From assembly GCF_001945445.1 (NCBI RefSeq), contig NZ_MSXW01000061.1:62272-126271 (forward strand): DNA of 64,000 nucleotides. Reading direction: 5' to 3'. Below the pieces are notes generated by a model. That model was given only the letters and a program-made list of their open reading frames with translations. It was not told the origin of the DNA and ran no database searches. This DNA comes from Pseudomonas sp. PA27(2017) (GTDB lineage Bacteria; Pseudomonadota; Gammaproteobacteria; Pseudomonadales; Pseudomonadaceae). Position 1 is the stretch's first letter, and the number at the start of each line of letters is the position of its first letter. Of the stretch, positions 42,651 through 50,126 are shown piece by piece. The position numbers and the translations under genes are program-made.

Positions 42651-45418
42651 CCAAGGCTTCAACCACTTCCCCGGCCCCCATCGCTGCCTGGGCGCGACGT
42701 TACATCGAGCACTTCAAACTGGCCCTGGTGCCGATCCCCGAGGGCGAAAAAGGCCCAACTGGTAAGGGCTGGAACAAGCCCGGCGGCTATATCACTGACG
42801 CGGCGAAGGCCGAGGCGCACTGGACGAAACACCCGAAACAGAACATGGGTGTGTTGCTCGGTGCGAGCGGTGTCTGCTCGCTGGACGTCGACCACGTGGA
42901 GTGGACGCGCCAGGTGCTGAGCGACCTGCTGGGGATGAGCCTGGACGATGTGGCCGCCGAACACGCGACCAGCGTGGGTAACCCTGAGCGCTTCCGCATC
43001 ATGTTCGCCGTGCCGGCCGGCTGCGAGTTCAGCCGGCATTCGCTTGTGTGGCCCAACCCGGAAGACCCGGACGGCTCGAAGCACAAGCTGGCCATCAGGT
43101 CGGTGAAGCGCGCGCAGGAGATCGGCGACAAGGACTTGGAAGCGGAGATGCGCGCCAAGGCCAAGGCGCTGGCACCGGTGACGGTGTTCGAGCTGCGTGG
43201 CGGCGATGTGCAGGACGTGCTGCCGCCCTCGATCCACCCCGGTACCGGCCAGCCCTACACCTGGCGAACGGCGCCGAGCGGTGAGGCGTTCGGCGAGCTG
43301 CCGCGCGACCTGGTGAACATCTGGACCAACTGGGAGGTGTTCAAGCGCATGGCATTGGACGCCTGCCCGTGGGCGCCGAAAGCGCCGGAGCCGGCTGCTA
43401 AGAAGGGCGCCGCGGCAAAGCCGGTGCCGGCCGGCACGAGCGGCAAGGGCGAGTCGGTGGTGGATGCCTATAACCGCGCCTACGACGCCGCGGGCCTGCT
43501 GCAGGCCGCTGGTTACATGAGGCGTGGCAAGAAGTGGCTCTACCCGGGCAGCTCGACGGGCCTGCCGGGTATCTCGATCAACGATGAAGGCCGGGTGTAT
43601 TCGCACCACGGGGCGGACCCGTTGGCGAACGGCCACTGGAATGACCCGTTCGATGTGTTCTGCCTACTCGAGCACGATGGCGACCAGAAGGCGGCGGTGA
43701 AGGCCGCGGCGAAGCTGCTCGGGGTGGATCACGCGAGCAAGCGCAAGCAGGTGACGAAGCAGAGCGGCCCGAAGGCGGATGCGCCGCCGGCGGACGCAGG
43801 GCCCGAGTTGCCGCCGCAGGCTGATGACCTTCCCCCGGCCCCATCTGACGCAGAGGGCGACAGCGAGGCCGGCACCACCAGCACCGGGGGGCCGGGGGGA
43901 GGTTTCTCGTTGGCCTGGCTGCTGCGCCGTTATGCGCTGATCGAGGGCACCACGCATGTGTGGGATATCGATGCGGCGAAGAAGATCAAGAAGTCGGGCT
44001 TCATCGCGCACATCGGCAAAGAGTCGTTCAAGGAATGGGAGGCGGTCACCGACAAGCGCAAGAAGCGGGTGAGCGAGGAATGGGTGAAGGATAACGAGCG
44101 CACCCAAGCGCTGGCCGGCAAGGCGCTGGGCGACTTCTCGATGCCGATGATGACGCGCTATGTGTACATCGACGGGACGAAGGACGCCTGGGACTACGCG
44201 AAGAAACGGCGGATCGCCGAGGGCGCGGTGAAGATGGCCCTGGGCGATGCGTACAGCTTGTGGCTGAACAGCCCCGATCGGCGCGTGGTGGACATGAACC
44301 ACATCGTGTTCGACCCGACGATGACGCATGACCCCGAGGTTTATATCAACACGTTCGAGGGCTTGCCGCTGCAGCCTGAGCGCAACGATGCGGCGTGCGA
44401 GAACCTGATCTGGCTGGTGTCGTTCCTGTGCAACCACGCCGAGGACGCCACGCAGTGGCTGTCGCGCTTCCTCGCTTACCCGCTGCAGCACACGGGCGCG
44501 AAGCTGGATACGGCGGTGCTGATGCACTCGACGACCGAGGGCTCGGGCAAGAGCCTGTTGTTCTCGGTGGTGATGGGGCGCATCTACGGGCAGTACTCGG
44601 CCACGGTGGGCCAGACGCAGCTGGAAGGCTCGTTCAACGCCTGGCAGAGCGGAAAGATGTGGGCGGTGTTCGAGGAGGTTGTGAGCCGCGACCAGAAGTA
44701 CAACCAGGTGGGGAAGATCAAGCAGCTGATCACCGGGCAGACGGTGCGCATCGAGTCCAAATTCGTGAACGGCTGGGAGGAGGCGTCGCACATGAATGCG
44801 GTGTTCCTCTCGAACGAGATCGTGCCTTGGCCGATCAGCGACAGCGACCGGCGGTTCTTGGTGATGTGGCCAGAGGCGAAACTGCCGGAGGAACGACAGA
44901 AGGCGATCAAGCACGAGCTGGATAACGGCGGGGTCGAGGCGTTCTACGCCTGGCTGCTGGCCTATGACCTGGGCAACTTCGACAAGCAGACCAAGCCGCC
45001 CGTTACGCCGGCCCGTGAGCGCCTGGTGGCGTTGAGCCGGGCGCCGTGGCAGACGTTCATGCACCTGTGGCGGCTTGGCGAGCTGGGCGCGAACCTGTGG
45101 GGTGCGTGCTTGAGCAGCGACCTGTATTCGATGTTCCTCGAGTGGTGTCAGCGGGGCAAGGAGCATTCGATGAGCCAGACGAAGTTCTCGCTGTTCATCA
45201 CGACGATGGACGTGGACAAGACGCGGGCCATCCCCTGGACGGATCGCAACACGCGGCGGTTCGCGGCGTTCTTCTTCCCGAAGGATGAGGAGTCCTTCCT
45301 GCCACCATCCACGACTGCGGCCGAGCTGGGCAAGCATGTGGTCGAGTGGCGCGCGCGTGCCCGCAAGGCGGGGTGGCACGTGGACAAGTGGGACCACGTG
45401 CAGGAGGCCGCGGCATGA
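42647..45418 (+). CDS. Phage replication protein: primase-polymerase plus SF3/D5-like helicase
   Basis: 923 residues from ATG 42647 (ATGA overlap with the previous gene). The N-terminal ~200 residues are a bifunctional primase/polymerase domain, with V-C-S-L-D-V-D-H metal ligands near residue 86 and P-P-S-I-H-P near residue 199. A Pro/Gly-rich linker follows (residues ~365-420). The C-terminal helicase carries Walker A E-G-S-G-K-S near residue 632 and is followed by a superfamily 3 type arrangement. It should start phage DNA replication. A repeat array lies immediately downstream. Confidence 0.88.
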   Translation: MTKASTTSPAPIAAWARRYIEHFKLALVPIPEGEKGPTGKGWNKPGGYITDAAKAEAHWTKHPKQNMGVLLGASGVCSLDVDHVEWTRQVLSDLLGMSLDDVAAEHATSVGNPERFRIMFAVPAGCEFSRHSLVWPNPEDPDGSKHKLAIRSVKRAQEIGDKDLEAEMRAKAKALAPVTVFELRGGDVQDVLPPSIHPGTGQPYTWRTAPSGEAFGELPRDLVNIWTNWEVFKRMALDACPWAPKAPEPAAKKGAAAKPVPAGTSGKGESVVDAYNRAYDAAGLLQAAGYMRRGKKWLYPGSSTGLPGISINDEGRVYSHHGADPLANGHWNDPFDVFCLLEHDGDQKAAVKAAAKLLGVDHASKRKQVTKQSGPKADAPPADAGPELPPQADDLPPAPSDAEGDSEAGTTSTGGPGGGFSLAWLLRRYALIEGTTHVWDIDAAKKIKKSGFIAHIGKESFKEWEAVTDKRKKRVSEEWVKDNERTQALAGKALGDFSMPMMTRYVYIDGTKDAWDYAKKRRIAEGAVKMALGDAYSLWLNSPDRRVVDMNHIVFDPTMTHDPEVYINTFEGLPLQPERNDAACENLIWLVSFLCNHAEDATQWLSRFLAYPLQHTGAKLDTAVLMHSTTEGSGKSLLFSVVMGRIYGQYSATVGQTQLEGSFNAWQSGKMWAVFEEVVSRDQKYNQVGKIKQLITGQTVRIESKFVNGWEEASHMNAVFLSNEIVPWPISDSDRRFLVMWPEAKLPEERQKAIKHELDNGGVEAFYAWLLAYDLGNFDKQTKPPVTPARERLVALSRAPWQTFMHLWRLGELGANLWGACLSSDLYSMFLEWCQRGKEHSMSQTKFSLFITTMDVDKTRAIPWTDRNTRRFAAFFFPKDEESFLPPSTTAAELGKHVVEWRARARKAGWHVDKWDHVQEAAA

Positions 45419-45774
45419 CTACGGCCAAAAGTGTGTTGGGTGTGTCGGGTATGTGTTGGGTTGGTTTTGGCAACCCAACACACATTGCGCCCAGTAATTC
45501 CGGGCGCTGTGGCGGTGTGTGTTGGGTGTGTTGGGTTTACGCGCCCGCGCGCGTACGTATGCGGAAAAAATCACTTTCCCTTTCAAGGGGTAACCCTTCA
45601 AGCGGCTGCGTTTTTTCTCCACGCGAGGCTCTGAAAAACCTTACCAACCCAACACACCCAACACACATTGCTTTAAAGCATTGTTTTGAAAGGGTTTTAG
45701 TTGTGTTGGGTGTGTGTTGGGTTGAGCGTTTTTGTGTTGGGTTGGGTTTTGAGCGGGGGATGGGCGATGAATGA
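45415..45774 (+). CDS. Doubtful open frame running through the iteron array
   Basis: 119 codons. In favour: its ATG overlaps the primase stop as ATGA, a normal coupling signal here. Against: most of it is just the translation of the 10-bp repeats (C-W-V-C-W-V, N-P-T-H-P-T-H), it is cysteine/tryptophan-rich, and it has no domain. I think the DNA, not the peptide, is the functional element. Confidence 0.25.
   Translation: MTTAKSVLGVSGMCWVGFGNPTHIAPSNSGRCGGVCWVCWVYAPARVRMRKKSLSLSRGNPSSGCVFSPREALKNLTNPTHPTHIALKHCFERVLVVLGVCWVERFCVGLGFERGMGDE
45432..45742. repeat. Array of eleven TGTGTTGGGT iterons, candidate phage replication origin
   Basis: Ten perfect and one single-mismatch copy of TGTGTTGGGT. 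Plus strand: 45432, 45441 (mismatch), 45452, 45518, 45527, 45702, 45713, 45733. Minus strand: 45473, 45647, 45656 (left ends). Clusters flank an AT-rich middle with a perfect palindrome TGCTTTAAAGCA at 45669-45680. The array starts 14 bp after the primase-helicase stop. Phage P4 and many plasmids use similar repeats beside the initiator gene. Confidence 0.7.
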
Positions 45775-46342
45775 GGTGATCGAGGCGCTGTTGGTGGCGT
45801 GGGGCAACGAGGTGATCAGCCCGGCCCTGGATGTGAGCATCCGCTCGCCATTGGGCACGATGGGTGAGGAGGGCGGGCGTTCGGTTGGTGGGTCGCGGTG
45901 CCTGTCGAGCGTTGAGTGTGAGGTTGTAGTGAGCCGGGCTTCGGCTGCCGTCGGCAGGGGCATCGCGCTACTCGCCAAAAACGAAGTGGATGGCGGCCTG
46001 GGGTCGAAGGGAAGGTCGCTGCAGTTTCTGGCGCTGGTGCGATACACGTCGCGGCCGAAGCTGGCGGTAGCCGCGCAGTGCCACACGCTGGGTATCAGCG
46101 TGCGAACTTATCGCACGCGGGTTGGCGAGCTGCATCAGGAGCTGGCCAAGGTGCTGCCGGGCGTAGCGGCCGAGCGAGATGTGGCAGAGCGTGGCACCGA
46201 TGCAGCCGCAGCTGCTCGATCGCGGGCGCGTGCCGTGCGGTTGGCTGGGAAGGATGAGGCCAAGCGCCTGGAACTGTTGAAGGCGACCGGCAGGGCGAAT
46301 CGGGATGCCTATCGGGTGGGGGTTAAAGTTGGTGGCCTATGA
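45767..46342 (+). CDS. Putative DNA-binding late regulator (Q-like position)
   Basis: 191 residues from ATG 45767. The middle (L-A-V-A-A-Q-C-H-T-L-G-I-S-V-R-T-Y-R-T-R-V) reads as a helix-turn-helix, and the C-terminus is Ala/Arg-rich. It is the last early gene before the lysis and head genes, the place of antiterminator Q in lambdoid phages. Four 11-bp tandem repeats lie 23 bp after its stop. No named family is recognised. Confidence 0.6.
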   Translation: MNEVIEALLVAWGNEVISPALDVSIRSPLGTMGEEGGRSVGGSRCLSSVECEVVVSRASAAVGRGIALLAKNEVDGGLGSKGRSLQFLALVRYTSRPKLAVAAQCHTLGISVRTYRTRVGELHQELAKVLPGVAAERDVAERGTDAAAAARSRARAVRLAGKDEAKRLELLKATGRANRDAYRVGVKVGGL

Positions 46343-46364
46343 CCGTTCGTCGGGGTGGTTTGTC

Positions 46365-46408
46365 GTGAACCGTGCGCGAACCGTGCGTGAACCCTGCGTG
46401 AATCGTTC
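46365..46408 (+). repeat. Four tandem 11-bp repeats
   Basis: GTGAACCGTGC, GCGAACCGTGC, GTGAACCCTGC and GTGAATCGTTC follow each other without gaps. An 11-bp period places each copy on nearly the same face of the helix. It lies between a putative regulator and the lysis genes. Confidence 0.75.
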
Positions 46409-46538
46409 AAGCGAAAACAGCCCGTTGCGGGCGTTGCATGTCGGGGGGTAAAAGGTGCCCAGGCTTTATTGCGGTGCCCGCGATAAACACCCTGCACGGT
46501 GCTGTGCAACTCGACGGTCGCTCCCCCGCGCCGTCACC

Positions 46539-46595
46539 GCCCCTTCGGGGGCAACCTTTCCGAAGCCCTGCCGACTTGGCGGGGCTTCTTCGTTT
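46539..46595 (+). terminator. Terminator-like hairpins ahead of the lysis genes
   Basis: A short GCCCC-TTC-GGGGGC hairpin (46539-46552) is followed by GAAGCCCTGCC / GGCGGGGCTTC (46562-46588) and then TTCGTTT. Such hairpins before late genes fit control by antitermination. Confidence 0.6.
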
Positions 46596-46625
46596 CAGGC
46601 CCTTGGCCCCTTGGGAGTATTCGTG

Positions 46626-46985
46626 ATGGCCGAGCCAGCAGTCGCAGCGATAGGTGTCGCCGGTGCGCTGGGTGCCGGGCTGTCGGGCTTCTTCGCTGGT
46701 GTCGATGGCAACGCGGCTACCGGCGCGCTGTGCGGGGCGCTGGTGTTCGTGATGGCCCGCCCTGACCTGAAGCTGCTCGAGCGAATCGTGTACTTCTTCG
46801 TCAGCCTGCTGATGGGCTACCTGTTCAGCCCGGCTCTGTCCGAACTTGAGTTCCAAGGCATCCGGCCATTCGCCTACTCAGGGCCTGCCGCATTTGCGGC
46901 GGCGGCTCTGGTGGTGACCGTCACTGTGGTGGCGATCAAGAAGCGCGGGCCACCGCCGTCTGTAACGGGAGACGCTGATGGCTAG
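46626..46985 (+). CDS. Putative holin
   Basis: 119 residues from ATG 46626 with three to four hydrophobic stretches (residues ~5-25, 30-44, 52-70, 85-105) and a charged C-terminus (IKKRGPPPS). Pseudomonas prophages commonly have such a gene just before the terminase. Overlaps the next gene by 8 bp. No endolysin follows. Confidence 0.72.
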   Translation: MAEPAVAAIGVAGALGAGLSGFFAGVDGNAATGALCGALVFVMARPDLKLLERIVYFFVSLLMGYLFSPALSELEFQGIRPFAYSGPAAFAAAALVVTVTVVAIKKRGPPPSVTGDADG

Positions 46986-47307
46986 TTTGATCATGACCCA
47001 GGCCACCTTCTGGTTGTGCGTGGTGCTCTTCGTTCGGTTGTTCACCTTCCAGCGTGGCGCGCTGCGATTTCGCCGCTCGATGTCGTGCCTGGCTTACGTG
47101 ACTATGGCCAGCTCGGGTGCCGCGGTGATCCACATCCTGCAGGGCGATCTGGTGTTGCCTGGGCATGCGTGGCCGCTGGTGGTGCTGCTCACGATCTTCA
47201 CCGGGCTGGTCGTTCGGGCGCGCGGCAACCTGGCCGCGGTGCTGCGGCCCAGCGCATCGGGCTGGAACGGTCTCGAACGCCGGCGGCGGGGTGAGCCACG
47301 CCCCTGA
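46978..47307 (+). CDS. Second holin-like membrane protein
   Basis: 109 residues with three membrane spans and a basic C-terminal tail (ERRRRGEPRP), as in phage holin superfamily III members. It overlaps the first holin gene, so the two may act as holin and antiholin. Confidence 0.7.
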   Translation: MASLIMTQATFWLCVVLFVRLFTFQRGALRFRRSMSCLAYVTMASSGAAVIHILQGDLVLPGHAWPLVVLLTIFTGLVVRARGNLAAVLRPSASGWNGLERRRRGEPRP

Positions 47308-47317
47308 CAGAAAAAGG

Positions 47318-47410
47318 TACTCCCGGCGGGGGTCGCCTCATGCGGCGACGTAGACCGCGGAAAATTCTCAGATAGACGGACATATAGGGGGTTCCGCTTC
47401 CGGTTGTCTG
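47318..47410. other. Candidate cos packaging site
   Basis: An inverted repeat GTCGCC (47332-47337) and GGCGAC (47344-47349) with a 6-bp centre is followed by GCGGAAAATTCTC and GTTCCGCTTCCGG. It lies just upstream of the small terminase gene, where lambda has cosN, with its symmetric GGCGACC core, and cosB. Inference from position and symmetry. Confidence 0.5.
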
Positions 47411-47432
47411 TCTCGGGCCTTTGGAGTGGTTC

Positions 47433-47942
47433 ATGCCTTCGCAGAAAGAGATCGCTGAGCACCTGGACATGAGCGAGCGCAACTGCCGCGATGTGCTCAA
47501 GGCGCTCGACATCGACTGGACCGTCTCCAGCCTCGACCAGATCCGCACCGCCTACATTCGCGACCTGCGCGAGAAGGCTGCCGGCCGCGGTGGCAGCCAG
47601 GTCGAAGCGCTCAACTCAGCGCGCATTGAAGAATCCACGGTGAAGGCCGCCAACGGCCGCCTGACCTATCACGAAAAATTGGGGACGCTGGTACCGGCTG
47701 CTGATGCGGCGTCGGCTTTACGTGACTGGGCAGGATTCGCCAACCGCGAGTATCAGAGCGGCGTGGAGAAGATCGTCCAGCAGTTGGAGGCCGAGCATCA
47801 GATCAGCATCGACCGCGACGGGGTGAGCCGCATTGCTGGATCTACAGTCAGCCGAATTGGAGGCTATGCGGATAAACTTGGCCGTCGTATTGCTGGACGC
47901 GGCCCTGCAATTCAACCCGCCGAAGGATCAGCCGACAGCTGA
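47433..47942 (+). CDS. Terminase small subunit (Nu1/DUF1441-like)
   Basis: 169 residues from ATG 47433, 6 nt after GGAG. An N-terminal winged helix (Q-K-E-I-A-E-H-L-D-M-S-E-R-N-C-R-D-V-L) should bind cos DNA, and a helical rest should bind the large subunit. Overlaps the large subunit gene. Confidence 0.85.
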   Translation: MPSQKEIAEHLDMSERNCRDVLKALDIDWTVSSLDQIRTAYIRDLREKAAGRGGSQVEALNSARIEESTVKAANGRLTYHEKLGTLVPAADAASALRDWAGFANREYQSGVEKIVQQLEAEHQISIDRDGVSRIAGSTVSRIGGYADKLGRRIAGRGPAIQPAEGSADS

Positions 47943-49914
47943 GTACATCGAGAACGAGTTCTATCTGCCCGCCGAGGCGGGCGTGCTCCACGGCCTCTAC
48001 GAGTTCTACTACACCCCGTACTTCCTTGGCGTTGCCGCGGCCCTCGATGACCCGGAGGTGAAGGAAGTCGACCTGATGAAGGCCGCCCAGATCGGGTGGA
48101 CGTACTTCCTAATCGCCTTCATCTTCAAGCGCATCACTGGCCGGCCCATGCCGATCATGGTGCTGTTCGCCAAGGAGGGGGACGGCAAGTCGTTCCACGA
48201 CGAGAAGCTGGTGCCGGCCATCAGGGCCAACGAGGCAGTCGGGCGCCTGGTCGATGTGGAGACCGCGAAGAAATCCGGCAACCGCTGGAACCACAAAGGC
48301 TTCCCGGGCGGCTTCCTGAAACTGGTCGCGTCCAACTCGCCTGGTAACGTCAAGTCGACATCCAGCGTCGGCCTGGCCGTGGTCGAGGAACCTGACGACA
48401 CCAGCGACGACGTGAAGGGGCAGGGGGATGCCATCGGCCTGCTCGAGGAGCGGGTCAAGCGCTACCCAGGATCGAAAACCGTGGTGGGCGGTACGCCATC
48501 GCTCAAGGGGCTCTCGAAGACGGAGCAGCGCCTCAAGCAGACTGACCAGCGCGTGCTGCCGATCGTGTGCCACGAGTGCGGCGAAAGCCACGTGCTGGAC
48601 TTCGAACACATCACCTACCTGAGTGGCAGCCCCGAGGCTGGGGACATACCGCACGAGGTATACGGCTACGCCAAGCTTGAAACTGCGAAGTACGGGTGCC
48701 CGCACTGCGCCTGCATGTGGGATGACTACCAGCGCAAAGACAACATCCGCCGCACCTGCTTTGACGCGTTAGAGCGTGGCGATCCAATGCGCGGCTGGGT
48801 GGCCACGGCGCCGTTCTACGGCAAGGCTGGCTTCATGGAGCTCAGCGAGCTCTACGCCTGCCTGCCAGGCACCACGCTGGCAGATCTGGTTCGCGAGAAG
48901 TTGGCAGCCGAGAAGCTTGCCGATGCCGGCGACCCGAAGCAGCTGATCAAGTTCGTCAACCAGAAGCAGGGCCGGGCGTACGAGTACCGCACCGACCTGC
49001 CCGAGGCGGACAAGCTGCGCGAACGTTGCGAGGACTACCGCGAGCTGGTCATTCCGGCCGGTGGGCTGATACTGTTCCTCACCGTCGACGTGCAGCACGA
49101 CCGGATCGCCCTGATCCTGCGTGCCTGGGGGCGCGGCGAAGAAAGCTGGCTTGTGCTGTGGACGGAGATTGCCGCGCAGAGCGGCACATCGGACAAGACC
49201 GACCCCGTATGGGCTGAGCTCGACCGCATATTGTTCGGCACCTATGCCCACGCCAAGGGCTACCGCCTTCGCGTCAGCGCGGCCAGCATCGACTCCTCGG
49301 ACGGCCAGACCAACGACGCCGTTTACAACTACGTGCGCACGCGCAAGAAGCGCTTCGCCAAGCTGCTGGCCATCAAGGGCAGCACCAACGTGGACGCTGA
49401 AATCCTCACTGCGCCGCGCAAGATCGACCTCAACACGCAGAGCACCAAGGCCTCGCGCTACGGCCTGCAGGTCTATCAGGTCGGTGTCACCAAGGCCAAG
49501 GATCTGCTGTTCGAACGGTTAAAGGTAACCGGCCACGGGCCGGGGCGCATGCACTTCTACAAGGGCGTGCGCGCCGACTACTTCGACCAGCTGCTGGCCG
49601 AGGTCAAAGCGCCCAGCCGCAAGCACGGTGGCAAGAAGGTGTACCAGAAGAAGGCCGGCGCCGCGAACGAGGCGCTGGACTGCGAGGGTTACCAGATCCA
49701 CCTGGCCCGCTACATGCGCCTGCACCTGAAATCGCCGAGCGACTGGGACGATATCGAAGCCGGTTTGATGCAGGTCGACCTGCTGGCCGAAGCCGACGAG
49801 CAGGCGCCGCTGGTAGCGGAAGACGGGAAATCAACCGCTCCGCCGCCGCCGGCCGCCAAGCCTGCCGGCATGAGCCTGGCCGACCTTGGCCGGATGATGA
49901 ACGGAGACGACTGA
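47833..49914 (+). CDS. Terminase large subunit (lambda GpA family)
   Basis: 693 residues; TTG start at 47833 with GGGTGAG ahead, alternative ATG at 47866. The deviant Walker A (K-A-A-Q-I-G-W-T near residue 90) is normal for GpA proteins, and acidic V-V-E-E-P-D-D near residue 190 fits Walker B. A zinc-binding region (C-H-E-C ... C-P-H-C-A-C) is near residues 245-295, and a C-terminal nuclease begins around L-F-L-T-V-D-V-Q. It packages DNA into proheads. Confidence 0.93.
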   Translation: MLDLQSAELEAMRINLAVVLLDAALQFNPPKDQPTAEYIENEFYLPAEAGVLHGLYEFYYTPYFLGVAAALDDPEVKEVDLMKAAQIGWTYFLIAFIFKRITGRPMPIMVLFAKEGDGKSFHDEKLVPAIRANEAVGRLVDVETAKKSGNRWNHKGFPGGFLKLVASNSPGNVKSTSSVGLAVVEEPDDTSDDVKGQGDAIGLLEERVKRYPGSKTVVGGTPSLKGLSKTEQRLKQTDQRVLPIVCHECGESHVLDFEHITYLSGSPEAGDIPHEVYGYAKLETAKYGCPHCACMWDDYQRKDNIRRTCFDALERGDPMRGWVATAPFYGKAGFMELSELYACLPGTTLADLVREKLAAEKLADAGDPKQLIKFVNQKQGRAYEYRTDLPEADKLRERCEDYRELVIPAGGLILFLTVDVQHDRIALILRAWGRGEESWLVLWTEIAAQSGTSDKTDPVWAELDRILFGTYAHAKGYRLRVSAASIDSSDGQTNDAVYNYVRTRKKRFAKLLAIKGSTNVDAEILTAPRKIDLNTQSTKASRYGLQVYQVGVTKAKDLLFERLKVTGHGPGRMHFYKGVRADYFDQLLAEVKAPSRKHGGKKVYQKKAGAANEALDCEGYQIHLARYMRLHLKSPSDWDDIEAGLMQVDLLAEADEQAPLVAEDGKSTAPPPPAAKPAGMSLADLGRMMNGDD

Positions 49915-50126
49915 TGATCACCCAGCAGCACCAGCTACAGGAGGCGCGCAATGCGCTGCACCTGCTGCTCACCGGGCAAAGCACGGTGAGCATCCAGCGC
50001 GACGGCAAGAAGGTGGACTTCTCACCGGCCAACCGCCGCGACCTCGAAAACTACATCAGCCAACTGGAGGGCCAGCTGGGTGTCGGCGGCCCGCGCCGTC
50101 GTGGCCCAGCTGGTGTGATCGCATGA
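49914..50126 (+). CDS. gpW-like head-tail joining protein
   Basis: 70 residues; helical N-terminus followed by V-S-I-Q-R-D-G-K-K-V-D-F-S beta-hairpin and R-R-D-L-E-N-Y-I, the gpW fold. One-base overlap with the terminase and 4-bp overlap with the portal gene. Confidence 0.85.
   Translation: MITQQHQLQEARNALHLLLTGQSTVSIQRDGKKVDFSPANRRDLENYISQLEGQLGVGGPRRRGPAGVIA

Noticed and set aside
43664..45397. A 577-codon open frame opposite the primase-helicase
   Set aside because: Antisense to a gene with Walker A and primase motifs; Arg/His/Val-rich composition is an artefact.
45432..45742. CRISPR array
   Set aside because: Repeats are only 10 bp, occur in both orientations and have no regular spacers.
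46365..46408. CRISPR or VNTR inside a gene
   Set aside because: Units of 11 bp without spacers in non-coding DNA; better read as protein-binding repeats.
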